Assembly: GCF_026151345.1 (NCBI RefSeq)
Contig: NZ_JAMQPR010000001.1
Span: 1,036,231-1,100,230, forward strand
DNA from: Leptospira paudalimensis
Lineage (GTDB): Bacteria; Spirochaetota; Leptospiria; Leptospirales; Leptospiraceae
Length of the DNA: 64,000 nt
Direction of reading: 5' to 3'
Position 1 is the stretch's first letter, and each line of letters starts with the position of its first letter. Below the pieces are notes generated by a model, which did no database searches, was not told the DNA's origin, and was given only the letters and a program-made list of their open reading frames with translations. Both the position numbers and the translations under genes were made by a program. This document shows positions 40,137 to 51,517 of the stretch, piece by piece.

Positions 40137-40527
40137 TCAGAGTTTCTTTGATTTTTTCTAAGATTTTTTCCCGTTTGATGGGTTTTACAATATAGTCCAT
40201 CGCTCCGTTTTCTAAAAGTGCTTTGATGACAGAAGGAGTGTTTTCTTCCGAGATAAAAAGAATCCTCGGTAATACTCCCATCTCTTTCATATCCCAAAAT
40301 GCAGCATAACCATCTACTTCTGGTAAAAAGATTTCAATGGTGACAAGGTCAATTTGTTGGCGATTTTCCTTATACAGTTTAAGAAGTTCTTTTCCCGTTT
40401 CCGCAATTCCGATGATTTTGAAACCTTCCGATTCCAAAATCTGTTGGAGTTGTTTCGATTGAAATTTGGAATTCTCAGCAATGAGAATCTGATATGGTCT
40501 ACCTGTCGGTCCTATGCCAGCTTGCAT
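40117..40527 (-). CDS. stand-alone pseudo-receiver domain with Glu at the phospho-acceptor position
   Basis: A 136-residue CheY-like protein with no output domain. Aligned by eye with canonical receivers, the phospho-acceptor Asp is replaced by Glu in LVTIEIFLPEVDG, and the acidic pocket, normally Asp-Asp or Glu-Asp, reads Glu-Asn in ILIAENSKF. The switch Ser (FISEE) and the conserved Lys (YIVKPIK) remain. It therefore probably cannot be phosphorylated in the normal way and may mimic the active form. It lies 15 bases after leuB in a run pgm-argD-leuB-receiver, so it is likely part of that operon. Its partner is unknown. Confidence 0.88.
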   Translation of the reverse strand: MQAGIGPTGRPYQILIAENSKFQSKQLQQILESEGFKIIGIAETGKELLKLYKENRQQIDLVTIEIFLPEVDGYAAFWDMKEMGVLPRILFISEENTPSVIKALLENGAMDYIVKPIKREKILEKIKETLIKIPKV

Positions 40528-40542
40528 GATGTTCTACGTACC

Positions 40543-42832
<2,290 letters not shown>

Positions 42833-42836
<4 letters not shown>

Positions 42837-44587
42837 AATAGGCCTGCTAGTTTTAAAAATTCGGTTTCAGCGAGGGAAATTTCAGATCCAAGTGATTCCC
42901 ATAGGGATGGGATCTCGGAAGTTTTTTTCGGTTTTTTCTGGGAAGCAAAAGAAGAATATACTTTTACCTTTGGTTCTGTTCCCGAAGGACGGATGGTAAG
43001 TTTTGCATTTCCTTCCAGTTCTACTTGGATCACATTCGATTTTGGCATCCCTTTGAATACAGAGGATTTACTTTTGCCGGAAGCAGTTTGTGTTTCATAG
43101 TCTAAGACACCCACAACCTTTCTTCCCCCAATCATTTTTCCAATGAGGTTTTCTTTTCGTAAGGCCTCAATGGATTCTTTGATTTTGGTTTGTCCAGAAC
43201 TCCCTTCCAAGGTAAGTGAATACAAACTTTCGCGGTAAAGTCCATACTTCAAATAAATTTCTGTCAGGTAACTGAGTAGGTCTCCTTTTTCTGCAAGGAT
43301 TTCTACAAAAAGAAGTGCACTCGAAAGGGAGTCTTTGTCGCGAACAAATGGTACGGGAAGGTATCCATAAGATTCTTCTCCACCAAATAGAAACAAATTG
43401 TTTTTCTTTGTTTCAATTTGTTTCATTTCTTCTGCGATGTATTTGAATCCAGTGAGGACATTTTTGATTTTGATTCCATTTTTTTTGGCAATGGCTTCTT
43501 GTAAGTCAGTTGTGACGATGGTTTTCACTAAGTGGTATACTTTGCCCTTTGCTTTTTTTTGTTCACAAAGGTAGGCTGCCATAATTGATCCGATTTGGTT
43601 TCCATTCAGATATTCATATTCCCCATCGGACTTTCGAACACCCACTCCCAATCTGTCAGCGTCTGGGTCTGTAGCAATGAACACTTCCGCTTTTTTCTTT
43701 TTGGCGTGAAACTCACATAAGGCGAGAGCTTCCTTTTCTTCCGGGTTTGGGTATTTGACAGTTGGAAACTCACCATCTGGTTTTTTTTGTTCCGGTACTA
43801 AAAATACAGATTTGTATCCGAAATAGGATAACATCTCTTTCATGTACTCTCCACCAGTCCCGTGTAACGGAGAGTATACGATTTTAAAATTGTTGCGAGT
43901 TTTTGGTTTAGCTTTGGATTGGATTTTTGCGTTTTTTAAATCCTTTAGGTAACTTTTAAAACAATCAGTTCCTACAGACTTCACATATTTTTTATAAACT
44001 TTGTCTGTTTTGGAAAGCATAGGGATGGATGACCAATCTTCAATCTCACCGATTCGTTTGATGATGAGGGCATCGTCTGGTGGGACAAGTTGACCTCCAT
44101 CGGAAAGATAGGCTTTGAATCCATTGTATTCTGGTGGGTTATGAGAAGCAGTGATGACAATCCCACCACTTGCTTTGTAATAACGAATGGCATAAGACAA
44201 TAGTGGGGTAGGTGTTACTTTCGGAAATAAATGAACGGTAACTCCAAGGGTAGCACCAATGCCTGCTGAAAGTTCCGCGAATTCTTTTGATAACCTTCTG
44301 GAATCATACGCGATGACAATTGATGGTTTTTCTTTTGTGTCTCGTAAGTAACTAAGAAAACCAAGAGCAGCACGACCCACTGTATAGAGGTTCATTTTGC
44401 CAATTCCATTTCCGATTTTCCCTCGGATCCCTCCCGTACCAAAACTGAGCGGGTGTGCATATGAATCGACGAGTTCCGAGGTGATTCCTTTTTGCCAATC
44501 TTCGTATGCCTTTTTGGCTTCGGATTGGATTTCTGTAGAAAAAGGTGATTTCGTCCAAGATAGGATATTGTCTTCTGGTTTCAACAT
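42833..44587 (-). CDS. pgm: phosphoglucomutase/phosphomannomutase
   Basis: A 584-residue alpha-D-phosphohexomutase that interconverts sugar 1- and 6-phosphates. Four family motifs are present: GTGGIRGKIG near residue 50, the phosphoserine loop TASHNPPEYNGFK near 145, the metal loop DPDADRLGV near 310, and the phosphate-binding RPSGTEPK near 540. The length fits the long PGM/PMM group. It starts the operon pgm-argD-leuB-receiver. Whether it prefers glucose or mannose phosphates cannot be told. Confidence 0.93.
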
Positions 44588-44633
44588 AGCTTACATACTA
44601 ATCTTTTGAAGCTAAGTTGTCTGGAAATCAATT

Positions 44634-45722
44634 TTGGAACCAAGAGAATTTTTCATAGAAGATAGACTGGAACGATTCCGTCTGACCGCATTTTGTAATT
44701 TAGGGGAAAGTGGTCTATCCCACTATACGATGGAGGAAATGCTTTCCTTGGCGGGACTTAGTTGGAAAGATCTTTCCCAAATTCCGATGTATGATGCACC
44801 AAACCAAGGCTCATACGAACTCCGTGAGGCAATCGCGAATTTGTATCCAGGTGTTTCACCAGAAGAGGTGCTTGTGACAACGGGAACTGGTGAGGCTTTG
44901 TACATTGCGTTCCAACTCTTGGTGAAACCAGGTGACTCGCTTGCACTGGTTTGGCCTGCTTTCCAAGCCTTGTATGAAATCCCAAAAATGCTAGGTGCTA
45001 AAATCCTCCCAATTCCTTATACGAACGCATTTTCCTCTTCTGCATGGGAGGGCATGGAAGCCGATCTCTATTTGATCAACCACCCTCACAATCCTTCCGG
45101 TAGGACGTTTGACACAAGTGAGTGGGACTCACTCCTTACTATCTTACAAAGAAAAAAGAAAACCGTATTATTCGACGAACACTACCGATTTTTACCCAAA
45201 GGTGGGGGAATGGGGAAAACAGGTGTGGATCCCAAACAGAGTTTTTATGGTACTGGTTCCTTTACAAAATGTTTTGGTGTAACAGGGCTTAGGGTAGGAT
45301 GGCTCATCGCAGACAAAGACTTTATCAAACGCGCAAGGTCGTTTAAGGATTATCTCACACACACAGTAAACCCGATTTCCGAACGAATTGCTTTAGGACT
45401 TCTAAAGGAAAAAGAAACATTCCTCCCAAGGATTCAATCACGTGTAAAAAATAATATAAGCCATTTTACATCTGTTTGGTGGGACTTGCCGAAGGTGGAA
45501 TCCTTTTCCCCACCAGAAGGTGGTCTTGTCGGGTGGTTACAAATCCAAAATGGCATCAGATCTGAGGACTATGCAGACAAACTGTTTGATCGCACAGGTG
45601 TATTTGTTTTACCTGGATCCAATTTTGAAATGGAAGGTTTCCTTCGGATTGGATTTGGTGCTAAGGAAGATGTGTTTTTAGAAGGACTGAAACGGTGGAA
45701 ATCATGTACGGATCTCATTTAA
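44634..45722 (+). CDS. class I/II PLP aminotransferase
   Basis: A 362-residue fold-type I aminotransferase. Motifs are NQGSYELREAIANLYPG, TTGTGEALYIAFQ, NHPHNPSGR, LFDEHYRF, and the PLP-binding lysine in SFTKCFGVTGLRVGW. The start is TTG at 44634 without a strong ribosome site; no better candidate is available because the next ATG (internal) cuts conserved sequence. The substrate is not evident. It diverges from pgm across 46 bases and overlaps the exonuclease gene. Confidence 0.88.
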   Translation: MEPREFFIEDRLERFRLTAFCNLGESGLSHYTMEEMLSLAGLSWKDLSQIPMYDAPNQGSYELREAIANLYPGVSPEEVLVTTGTGEALYIAFQLLVKPGDSLALVWPAFQALYEIPKMLGAKILPIPYTNAFSSSAWEGMEADLYLINHPHNPSGRTFDTSEWDSLLTILQRKKKTVLFDEHYRFLPKGGGMGKTGVDPKQSFYGTGSFTKCFGVTGLRVGWLIADKDFIKRARSFKDYLTHTVNPISERIALGLLKEKETFLPRIQSRVKNNISHFTSVWWDLPKVESFSPPEGGLVGWLQIQNGIRSEDYADKLFDRTGVFVLPGSNFEMEGFLRIGFGAKEDVFLEGLKRWKSCTDLI

Positions 45723-46462
45723 GACAAAGCCTCCAACTGTTTCCAGGCATTGGAGAAAAAAAAGAAAAACAATTGTTTGGTGTTGGTGTGTATGATTGGC
45801 CTTCTCTTATCCAATTCCAAAAAACAACAAACGATCCACTTTTACCCTCAGTTTCCATTTTAGAAGAACGTTTAGAACAATTGGAAATGGAATTTCAAGA
45901 AGCTAATTTTACATTTTTTACTAATGAACTTCCAAGCCTTGAGTATTGGAGGTTATGGCAAAACTTTCCGGAACGATTTTGTTTTTTAGACATTGAGACC
46001 ACGGGGATATCGGAATCTTCTGTGACAACAGTTGTGAGTTTGTTTCAAAACGAAACCATTCGCACCTTTGAACGAGGAAAAGACTTAGAGTTTTTATTTG
46101 ATTCTATTTTTCCTGAAGACATCATCGTTACTTATAATGGCAGGCGATTTGATATTCCCTTTTTAGAAAGAGAATTCCACTTCCGTGTGAAAAATCCACA
46201 ACTAGATCTGATGAACCTCTTACATTCCATTGGGATCAAAGGAGGATTAAAAAAATCAGAAATCCAATTAGGCCTTGTGCGACCCGAAGCCATCGCCGGG
46301 ATGGATGGAAGGGAAGCACCTCTCCTTTGGTATTCCTACCAACAAACAAACAACAAAGAAGCTCTTGAAAAATTAATCGCGTATAACAGAGAAGATACGA
46401 AAAATCTTAAAATTGTGTTAGAGAAAACAATTGATTTGTTAACGGAGAACCGACTGTTTTAA
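45704..46462 (+). CDS. YprB-like RNase H-fold exonuclease
   Basis: A 252-residue protein with an N-terminal helix-hairpin-helix-like segment (FPGIGEKKEKQLFGVGV) and a DEDD-type 3'-5' exonuclease domain: Asp-x-Glu in CFLDIETTG, YNGRRFDIPFL, and a last metal ligand in YNREDTKNL. This matches the YprB family. The ATG at 45704 lies within the end of the aminotransferase gene; GTG at 45695 is an alternative. It probably processes DNA or RNA ends. It ends four bases into the CBS gene on the other strand. Confidence 0.85.
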   Translation: MYGSHLRQSLQLFPGIGEKKEKQLFGVGVYDWPSLIQFQKTTNDPLLPSVSILEERLEQLEMEFQEANFTFFTNELPSLEYWRLWQNFPERFCFLDIETTGISESSVTTVVSLFQNETIRTFERGKDLEFLFDSIFPEDIIVTYNGRRFDIPFLEREFHFRVKNPQLDLMNLLHSIGIKGGLKKSEIQLGLVRPEAIAGMDGREAPLLWYSYQQTNNKEALEKLIAYNREDTKNLKIVLEKTIDLLTENRLF

Positions 46463-46890
46463 TGTGGGCCATACATATACTCTCTGAGGATATGCATCTC
46501 GGCTTGTGTTTTATTCAGTTTGGTTTTGACCGCATCTCCAATGGAAATGAGTCCTATAATTTTGTCCCCGTCAAGTACAGGCATATGGCGGAAACGTTTT
46601 GTGATCATATTATTTAAAATATCATCCACATCTTCGTCTGGACCAGCAACCGTGAGTTGAGTGGTCATCACATCTTTTAATTTGATTTTATCTAAATTGG
46701 CATGGTCTTTCGCAACCACACGCATTAGGTCTCTCTCAGTAAAGATACCAACAAGTTTTCCTTGGAAGGTCACAATGAGTGATCCCACTTTGGCACCCAC
46801 CATCATCTGAGTGGCTTCCAATACATTTCTATCTTCTTCGATGGAAAGAACGGAGGAGGCTTTGTCTTTGAGGATTTCTTTTACGGACAT
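46459..46890 (-). CDS. two-CBS-domain protein
   Basis: A 143-residue protein made of two CBS domains (about 10-65 and 75-135). It contains the typical strands VGSLIVTFQGKLVGIFTERDLMR and RHMPVLDGDKIIGLISIGD. CBS pairs bind adenine nucleotides and often regulate enzymes or transporters; no other domain is fused here. It stands alone next to the tRNA genes. Confidence 0.93.
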   Translation of the reverse strand: MSVKEILKDKASSVLSIEEDRNVLEATQMMVGAKVGSLIVTFQGKLVGIFTERDLMRVVAKDHANLDKIKLKDVMTTQLTVAGPDEDVDDILNNMITKRFRHMPVLDGDKIIGLISIGDAVKTKLNKTQAEMHILREYMYGPH

Positions 46891-46965
46891 GACACACTTG
46901 GTGTACCGGAATCAGGGGAGATAGCAAGAAATTTTTAAAAGAGAAGGGAAGAGAAAACGGGTTTT

Positions 46966-47038
<73 letters not shown>

Positions 47039-47049
47039 GTTTCTTTTCT

Positions 47050-47123
47050 TGGGCCTGACAAGACTTGAACTTGTGACCCCTCGCTTATCAAGCGAGTGCT
47101 CTAACCAACTGAGCTACAGGCCC
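47050..47123 (-). tRNA. tRNA-Ile (GAU)
   Basis: A 74-base cloverleaf on the minus strand. The acceptor stem begins GGGCCTG and ends CAGGCCC plus A. The anticodon stem CTCGC/GCGAG encloses the loop TTGATAA, giving anticodon GAT. It lies 11 bases upstream of tRNA-Ala in the same transcript direction. Confidence 0.97.
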
Positions 47124-47202
47124 GGGATACGAACAGTATTTTTCGAGAGGGGTCTATGGGCAATCTTTTTTTAGGATTATTTTGCAAACCCAAAGAGAAT
47201 TT

Positions 47203-48375
47203 TCATTCGGCAATTTCTATGATTAAATCATCTAACAAAAGTAATGCTTCCTTTTTCCATTGGAAAACTCCACTTGCGATGGAACAGAGCCCTTGTTTTT
47301 CCCATTTATGAATGGTTTGGATGTATTTGGTTTGTGTGGGAACATCTAAATAGGTATGAATAAACTCTAAATATTGAAAGGGCGAAAACAACCGAAAAAG
47401 GGTAAGTGCAAGTTCTGTGTTGGGAGTTGCCACTTCGTATTGATTTTTTGGCGGTTTTTTTTGGTAGGACATCGCATTTCTTGGATTCCCATACCGAGAA
47501 CCTTCGATGAAACCATGGGCACCAGGTCCAATGCCAAGATAGGGTTCATAGGTCCAATACTTAAGGTTGTGTTTGGATTCAAAACCTGGTTTGGCATAAT
47601 TGGAAACTTCATACCATTGGTATCCATTTTTTCCCATTAACTCGGGTAAGGTGAGTAAAATTTCCGATTGGATGCTTTCTTCGGGTTCTGTTTTTTTCTG
47701 ATCCTTTACATCTCGTGAATACTGAGTCCCTTTTTCCAAAGTGAGCGAATACAAACTCAAATGGGGTAAACCCGCCTCTAAAAAATATGTTAAGTCGGAA
47801 AAAAAATCAGACTCTTGTAAACCTGGAATTCCATACATCAAATCAATTCCCACACGTTTGATGGGGGAATTTGTTAATGTACTACGAAGAGAGTCGTATT
47901 TTTCTTTGTCGTAATGCCTTCCTAAAAATTCCAAACCAATTGGATTCCGTGTTTGGACACCCACATTCATGCGGTTGATCCCAATCCTTGCATACTCGTC
48001 GAGTAAGTTTGGACTTAGGTCTTCTGGGTTTACTTCGATCGAAATTTCAGTTTCTTGGGCAAACTCAAATTCGGATCGAAGGAAGTGGAGGAAGTTTTCC
48101 CAAAGTTTTGTTGTGGCCTTCGATGGAGTCCCACCTCCGAAAAAAACAGTATCAATCGTTTTGTTTTTTAGGTTTGGAAAATGGGAAATTCGTTCTAAAA
48201 CTTCTTTTTGATAAGAAGAAAAGAGCGTTGATTCGTCGTTAGCTGGTCCTTTGCCAATTCCTTCTGAATAAAAATCACAATAATCACATTTTTTGAAACA
48301 ATAAGGGAAATGTACATAGATCCCTAAAACGGAATTTCTGACTTGCCAGATGGTTTCATTTGTTGTTTGTTTCAT
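47203..48375 (-). CDS. hemW: HemW-type radical SAM heme chaperone
   Basis: A 390-residue radical SAM protein of the HemN/HemW family. The cluster motif Cys26-x3-Cys30-x2-Cys33 (PYCFKKCDYCDF) is intact, followed by VFFGGGTPS, EVNPEDLS, NRMNVGVQT and GIDLMYGIPG. The family includes the anaerobic coproporphyrinogen oxidase HemN and the heme chaperone HemW. The short form without an N-terminal extension and the GGGTPS-type pattern favour HemW. It diverges from the secreted protein gene with a gap of only three bases. Confidence 0.9.
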   Translation of the reverse strand: MKQTTNETIWQVRNSVLGIYVHFPYCFKKCDYCDFYSEGIGKGPANDESTLFSSYQKEVLERISHFPNLKNKTIDTVFFGGGTPSKATTKLWENFLHFLRSEFEFAQETEISIEVNPEDLSPNLLDEYARIGINRMNVGVQTRNPIGLEFLGRHYDKEKYDSLRSTLTNSPIKRVGIDLMYGIPGLQESDFFSDLTYFLEAGLPHLSLYSLTLEKGTQYSRDVKDQKKTEPEESIQSEILLTLPELMGKNGYQWYEVSNYAKPGFESKHNLKYWTYEPYLGIGPGAHGFIEGSRYGNPRNAMSYQKKPPKNQYEVATPNTELALTLFRLFSPFQYLEFIHTYLDVPTQTKYIQTIHKWEKQGLCSIASGVFQWKKEALLLLDDLIIEIAE

Positions 48376-48378
48376 GTG

Positions 48379-48861
48379 ATGAAAGGTATTTCGATTCCTT
48401 TATTTTTTGTATTGGCCTTATCTAATACGATTCTTTCCCAGACTCTTGTGGAACCAAACCAAAACTTTTTATGGGAATCGTTTTCATTTCAATTTCCAGA
48501 ACCTGTTGTTGTCAAAATCGAGTCCACGAGCCAAAAAAAACTCACAGTGTATCCTGCCAAACGAGATGGATTTTTTATGGTCGTCAGGATTTTACCTTGG
48601 AGTGAACCCATTACGGACAAAAACCTTTGGGTTGGGTCCGTTTTTCATCAACCCATAGAGCCAAAACAATATGAGAGAGTCATCCTTGGCAAAACTTTCC
48701 AAGTGTATGAAGCAGGCCAAGTTCGAAACCAAAATGCATTACGTAACCAAGTTTGGGTGCGAATGGATGCGAAACCCTATCTTTGGATTTGGATCCAATG
48801 GAAATCCGATCGTAAGGACCTCACCGATTTTTTTGAATCCAACCGCTTTCTTTCGCTTTAA
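48379..48861 (+). CDS. small secreted protein of unknown function
   Basis: A 160-residue exported protein. The ATG at 48379 starts a signal peptide with cleavage near Leu-Ser-Gln, residue 20. The mature part is beta-rich with several tryptophans and charged turns (WESFSFQFPEPVVVKIES, then FMVVRILPW). I do not recognise a family. It lies between hemW, whose start is three bases upstream on the other strand, and a tRNA gene. Confidence 0.7.
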   Translation: MKGISIPLFFVLALSNTILSQTLVEPNQNFLWESFSFQFPEPVVVKIESTSQKKLTVYPAKRDGFFMVVRILPWSEPITDKNLWVGSVFHQPIEPKQYERVILGKTFQVYEAGQVRNQNALRNQVWVRMDAKPYLWIWIQWKSDRKDLTDFFESNRFLSL

Positions 48862-48922
48862 TGACCAGTCACTTGTTTTGTGCTTGTCTCTCCTTATTTC
48901 CTCGAAAGATTGGAAGTCAGTG

Positions 48923-48996
48923 GGGCCTATAGCTCAGTTGGTTAGAGCAGCAGACTCATAATCTGCGGGTCGAAGGTTCGAGCCCTTCTGGGCCCA
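48923..48996 (+). tRNA. tRNA with CAU anticodon (tRNA-Met, possibly tRNA-Ile2)
   Basis: A 74-base cloverleaf: acceptor GGGCCTA/TGGGCCC plus discriminator A, anticodon stem GCAGA/TCTGC with loop CTCATAA, giving anticodon CAT, and T-loop GGTTCGAGCC. It is not the initiator type, because the first pair G1-C72 is normal. The acceptor pairs C4-G69 and C5-G68 are the ones TilS uses to select tRNA-Ile2, whereas tRNA-Met of E. coli has U4-A69 and A5-U68. It may therefore decode AUA after lysidine modification. Confidence 0.9.
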
Positions 48997-49022
48997 CAAA
49001 ACAGGAAAGGGAACGATATTGT

Positions 49023-49598
49023 ATGGAGTTTTATGAAGTAAAAATTTCTGATATCAGCCTGACCAATGTTGGTTTTGCCGTTTTCCTACGCCCGAAGGAT
49101 TCGGAAGACAAACGTGTGGTTCCGATTTTCATCGGACCTCTCGAAACCCATTCTATCACCACAGTCATTGATGGCACAAAACCGCCACGACCTATGACAC
49201 ATGATTTGATGTTGTATATGTTAACATCTCTTGGTGCCACTGTTCAGAGAATCACAATCGAAGAGATTGTTGACAGTACGTTTTATGCAAAAATCCAACT
49301 GCGCCGAGATGAAGAAATCATCACTTTGGATGCAAGGCCTTCTGACTCAATTGCCCTTGCCTTACGTGCCAATGCACCGATCTTTATCGCAAAATCTGTG
49401 TTAGATGAAACTGGCATCATCATGAAAGAAGATGAAATCCAAGGGGAAAACATTTCATCTGAGAAAAAAATCCAGGCCCTACCCAAATCGAACCTGCAGA
49501 TTTTAGAAGAGACTTTGGAAAATGCTCTGAAAACTGAAGATTATGAAACTGCGGCCAAAATCCGCGACCAAATCAAAAAGCTCATTGAAAACAGTTGA
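49023..49598 (+). CDS. bifunctional-nuclease-domain (DUF151) protein with UvrB/UvrC-like tail
   Basis: A 191-residue protein. The N-terminal bifunctional-nuclease domain (about 1-125) has the pattern FAVFLRPKDSEDKRVVPIFIG, TRP-like RPMTHDLMLYML, and ARPSDSIALALR. The C-terminal 35 residues (about 150-191: LEETLENALKTEDYETAAKIR) form a UvrB/UvrC motif hairpin. The pairing of these two is known in some bacteria. Its substrate is unknown. It follows the CAU tRNA by 26 bases. Confidence 0.9.
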   Translation: MEFYEVKISDISLTNVGFAVFLRPKDSEDKRVVPIFIGPLETHSITTVIDGTKPPRPMTHDLMLYMLTSLGATVQRITIEEIVDSTFYAKIQLRRDEEIITLDARPSDSIALALRANAPIFIAKSVLDETGIIMKEDEIQGENISSEKKIQALPKSNLQILEETLENALKTEDYETAAKIRDQIKKLIENS

Positions 49599-49787
49599 TT
49601 CGAATTAACTGAATCAAACTGGGCATCAACTGAATCATTAATCGGACCAAAAACCAAGTCAATGTCCAATTTTGACTATGTCTCATAGAAATCGGAAGAG
49701 TTGGAATTTTTTTATTGTAATCCCTGTTTTTCCTTCGTAGACTTGGAATCCAAAATCTAGGGTGTATCCCTTCGATAGGAATGTTGT

Positions 49788-50153
49788 ATGGAAAAATTGG
49801 TTATGGATGTCGTAAACGCTGGAATCGCATTGTTTCGTTCTGGTGAAGAAAAATTAAAAACTGCAGTTGTGGATTTAGAGAAAGTCTATAATGAGTTAAA
49901 ATCAAAAGGGGAACTTGATAAATCAGCGGAAACTCAAAAAATCCGTGACCTATTAAGCAAAACCATTGCTGATGCTCAAGGTGCACTTGGAAAAACTAAC
50001 GCAAGTTATGATGAAATTGTAGCTAAATTACAAACAAACTACCAATCAATTTACCAACAAATTGACACTGCAATTCCTCCTCAAGTGAAAGAGAAATTGA
50101 AACAAACGTTAGATGAACTAAAGGTTCTCATCGACAAAGCAAAATCAAAATAA
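49788..50153 (+). CDS. phasin-like helical protein
   Basis: A 121-residue all-helical protein without signal peptide. It resembles phasin-type proteins that coat polyhydroxyalkanoate granules: N-terminal amphipathic VMDVVNAGIALFRSGEEKL, a charged helix, and a C-terminal Lys/Ala-rich helix. PHA synthase is not nearby, so granule binding is inference. It has its own terminator. Confidence 0.7.
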   Translation: MEKLVMDVVNAGIALFRSGEEKLKTAVVDLEKVYNELKSKGELDKSAETQKIRDLLSKTIADAQGALGKTNASYDEIVAKLQTNYQSIYQQIDTAIPPQVKEKLKQTLDELKVLIDKAKSK

Positions 50154-50181
50154 TTGTTTCAAGAAATTGATGAAAATCACC

Positions 50182-50211
50182 AAAAGCCACAGAGTTTTCT
50201 GTGGCTTTTTT
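50182..50211 (+). terminator. rho-independent terminator after the phasin-like gene
   Basis: A twelve-base perfect repeat, AAAAGCCACAGA / TCTGTGGCTTTT, with a four-base loop and a T run, 28 bases after the stop. Confidence 0.95.
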
Positions 50212-50236
50212 TATTTGTTCTCAGAGAGTAGCCCTG

Positions 50237-51517
50237 ATGAGTCAGTCTCCTAAAAAAATACAATTCATTTTGTTTTTAATTGTTTTTACCGATATGATGG
50301 GGTTTTCCCTTTTGTTTCCTCTGTTCCCAAAGACCTTAGAGTTTTTTCTATCGAAGGGAGATGATGTATTCTTTCGAACATTTTATTCATTCGCAAATTT
50401 TTTATCATTTGGTGGTGAAACCAAATACACCTTTGTTCTGTTTGGTGGAATTTTAGGAAGTATTTATAGTTTTTTACAATTTATGGCAGCACCTGTTTGG
50501 GGTAGGTTGTCAGACCATTCCGGAAGGCGTACTATATTACTTTTCACAACGTTTGGAAATACAATTGGGTATGTGTTATGGTTGTTTTCTTCCCAGTTTT
50601 GGATGTTTGTTGTGAGCCGAGTCATTACAGGGATGATGGGAGGAAATTTATCTGTCGCATCAGCTGCAATGGCTGACCAAACGGACGAAAAATCGAGAGC
50701 TGCAGGAATGGGTTTTTTAGGAGCAGGGATCGGACTTGGTTTTGTGATGGGTCCACTTCTTGGTGGTATTAGTTCCCAATGGACGTTTTTAGATTCGATG
50801 TATGAGGAAGGGACGTTTGTGATTTTCCCTGCTTCTGCATTTTTTTCCATTTTAGTTTCGCTTGTTTCGATGGTGCTCGTGTATTTGTTTTTGCCTGCTT
50901 CCAAACCAGAAAAGGTTCAAGAAAAAGAAATCCATCCATTTTTATCCTTAAAAAAAATCGAATCTAGGAATTTGGTTCGGATTTCCTTACTCAACCTTTT
51001 ATTTGTGTTAAGTTTTTCAGGTTTTGAATTTGTTGTGAATTTTTTTCTTTCCGATACATTTCAGTTTTCCCCCAAACAAATCGGATTTACGTTTTTATAC
51101 ATTGGAATCATCATCATACTTGTGCAAGGTGGTGTCGTGAGACGTTTGTCTGGTAAAATTTCAGAAAAGAAAATCTCACTATATGGTGGTGTTTTAGTGG
51201 TATTGGGAATGGCACTCTTAGTACTTTTTGGATCTGAATTTGTGGGGTTATTCGTCTCCCTTTTCTTTTTAGCATTTGGAAGTGCCCTAGTGAACCCAGG
51301 GCTTTCTTCGTTTGCTTCGTTAGAAAGTGGAAAAGGAGATCTCGGAAGGTCTCTTGGGCTCTTTAGGAGTTTTGGATCCCTAGGAAGAGCTGTTTCTCCC
51401 ATTGTATTCTCTCTGTTATACTTTCAGAAAGGACCTAGTTTTGCTTTTTTTGTTTCCTTACTTCTCCTCTGCGGATTTACAATTTTACTCGGGAAACAAA
51501 AAGAACGAACTACTTAA
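50237..51517 (+). CDS. major facilitator superfamily transporter (TetA-like)
   Basis: A 426-residue membrane protein with about 12 hydrophobic helices. The ATG at 50237 has AGAGAG upstream; the earlier frame from 50201 overlaps the terminator. The loop 2-3 motif reads GRLSDHSGRRTILL, matching the MFS motif GxLaDrxGRkxxl, and helix 5 has LGAGIGLGFVMGPLLGG, the antiporter motif C of drug-efflux proteins. It is similar in plan to TetA and related exporters. The substrate is unknown. The stop overlaps the next gene on the other strand by four bases. Confidence 0.93.
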   Translation: MSQSPKKIQFILFLIVFTDMMGFSLLFPLFPKTLEFFLSKGDDVFFRTFYSFANFLSFGGETKYTFVLFGGILGSIYSFLQFMAAPVWGRLSDHSGRRTILLFTTFGNTIGYVLWLFSSQFWMFVVSRVITGMMGGNLSVASAAMADQTDEKSRAAGMGFLGAGIGLGFVMGPLLGGISSQWTFLDSMYEEGTFVIFPASAFFSILVSLVSMVLVYLFLPASKPEKVQEKEIHPFLSLKKIESRNLVRISLLNLLFVLSFSGFEFVVNFFLSDTFQFSPKQIGFTFLYIGIIIILVQGGVVRRLSGKISEKKISLYGGVLVVLGMALLVLFGSEFVGLFVSLFFLAFGSALVNPGLSSFASLESGKGDLGRSLGLFRSFGSLGRAVSPIVFSLLYFQKGPSFAFFVSLLLLCGFTILLGKQKERTT

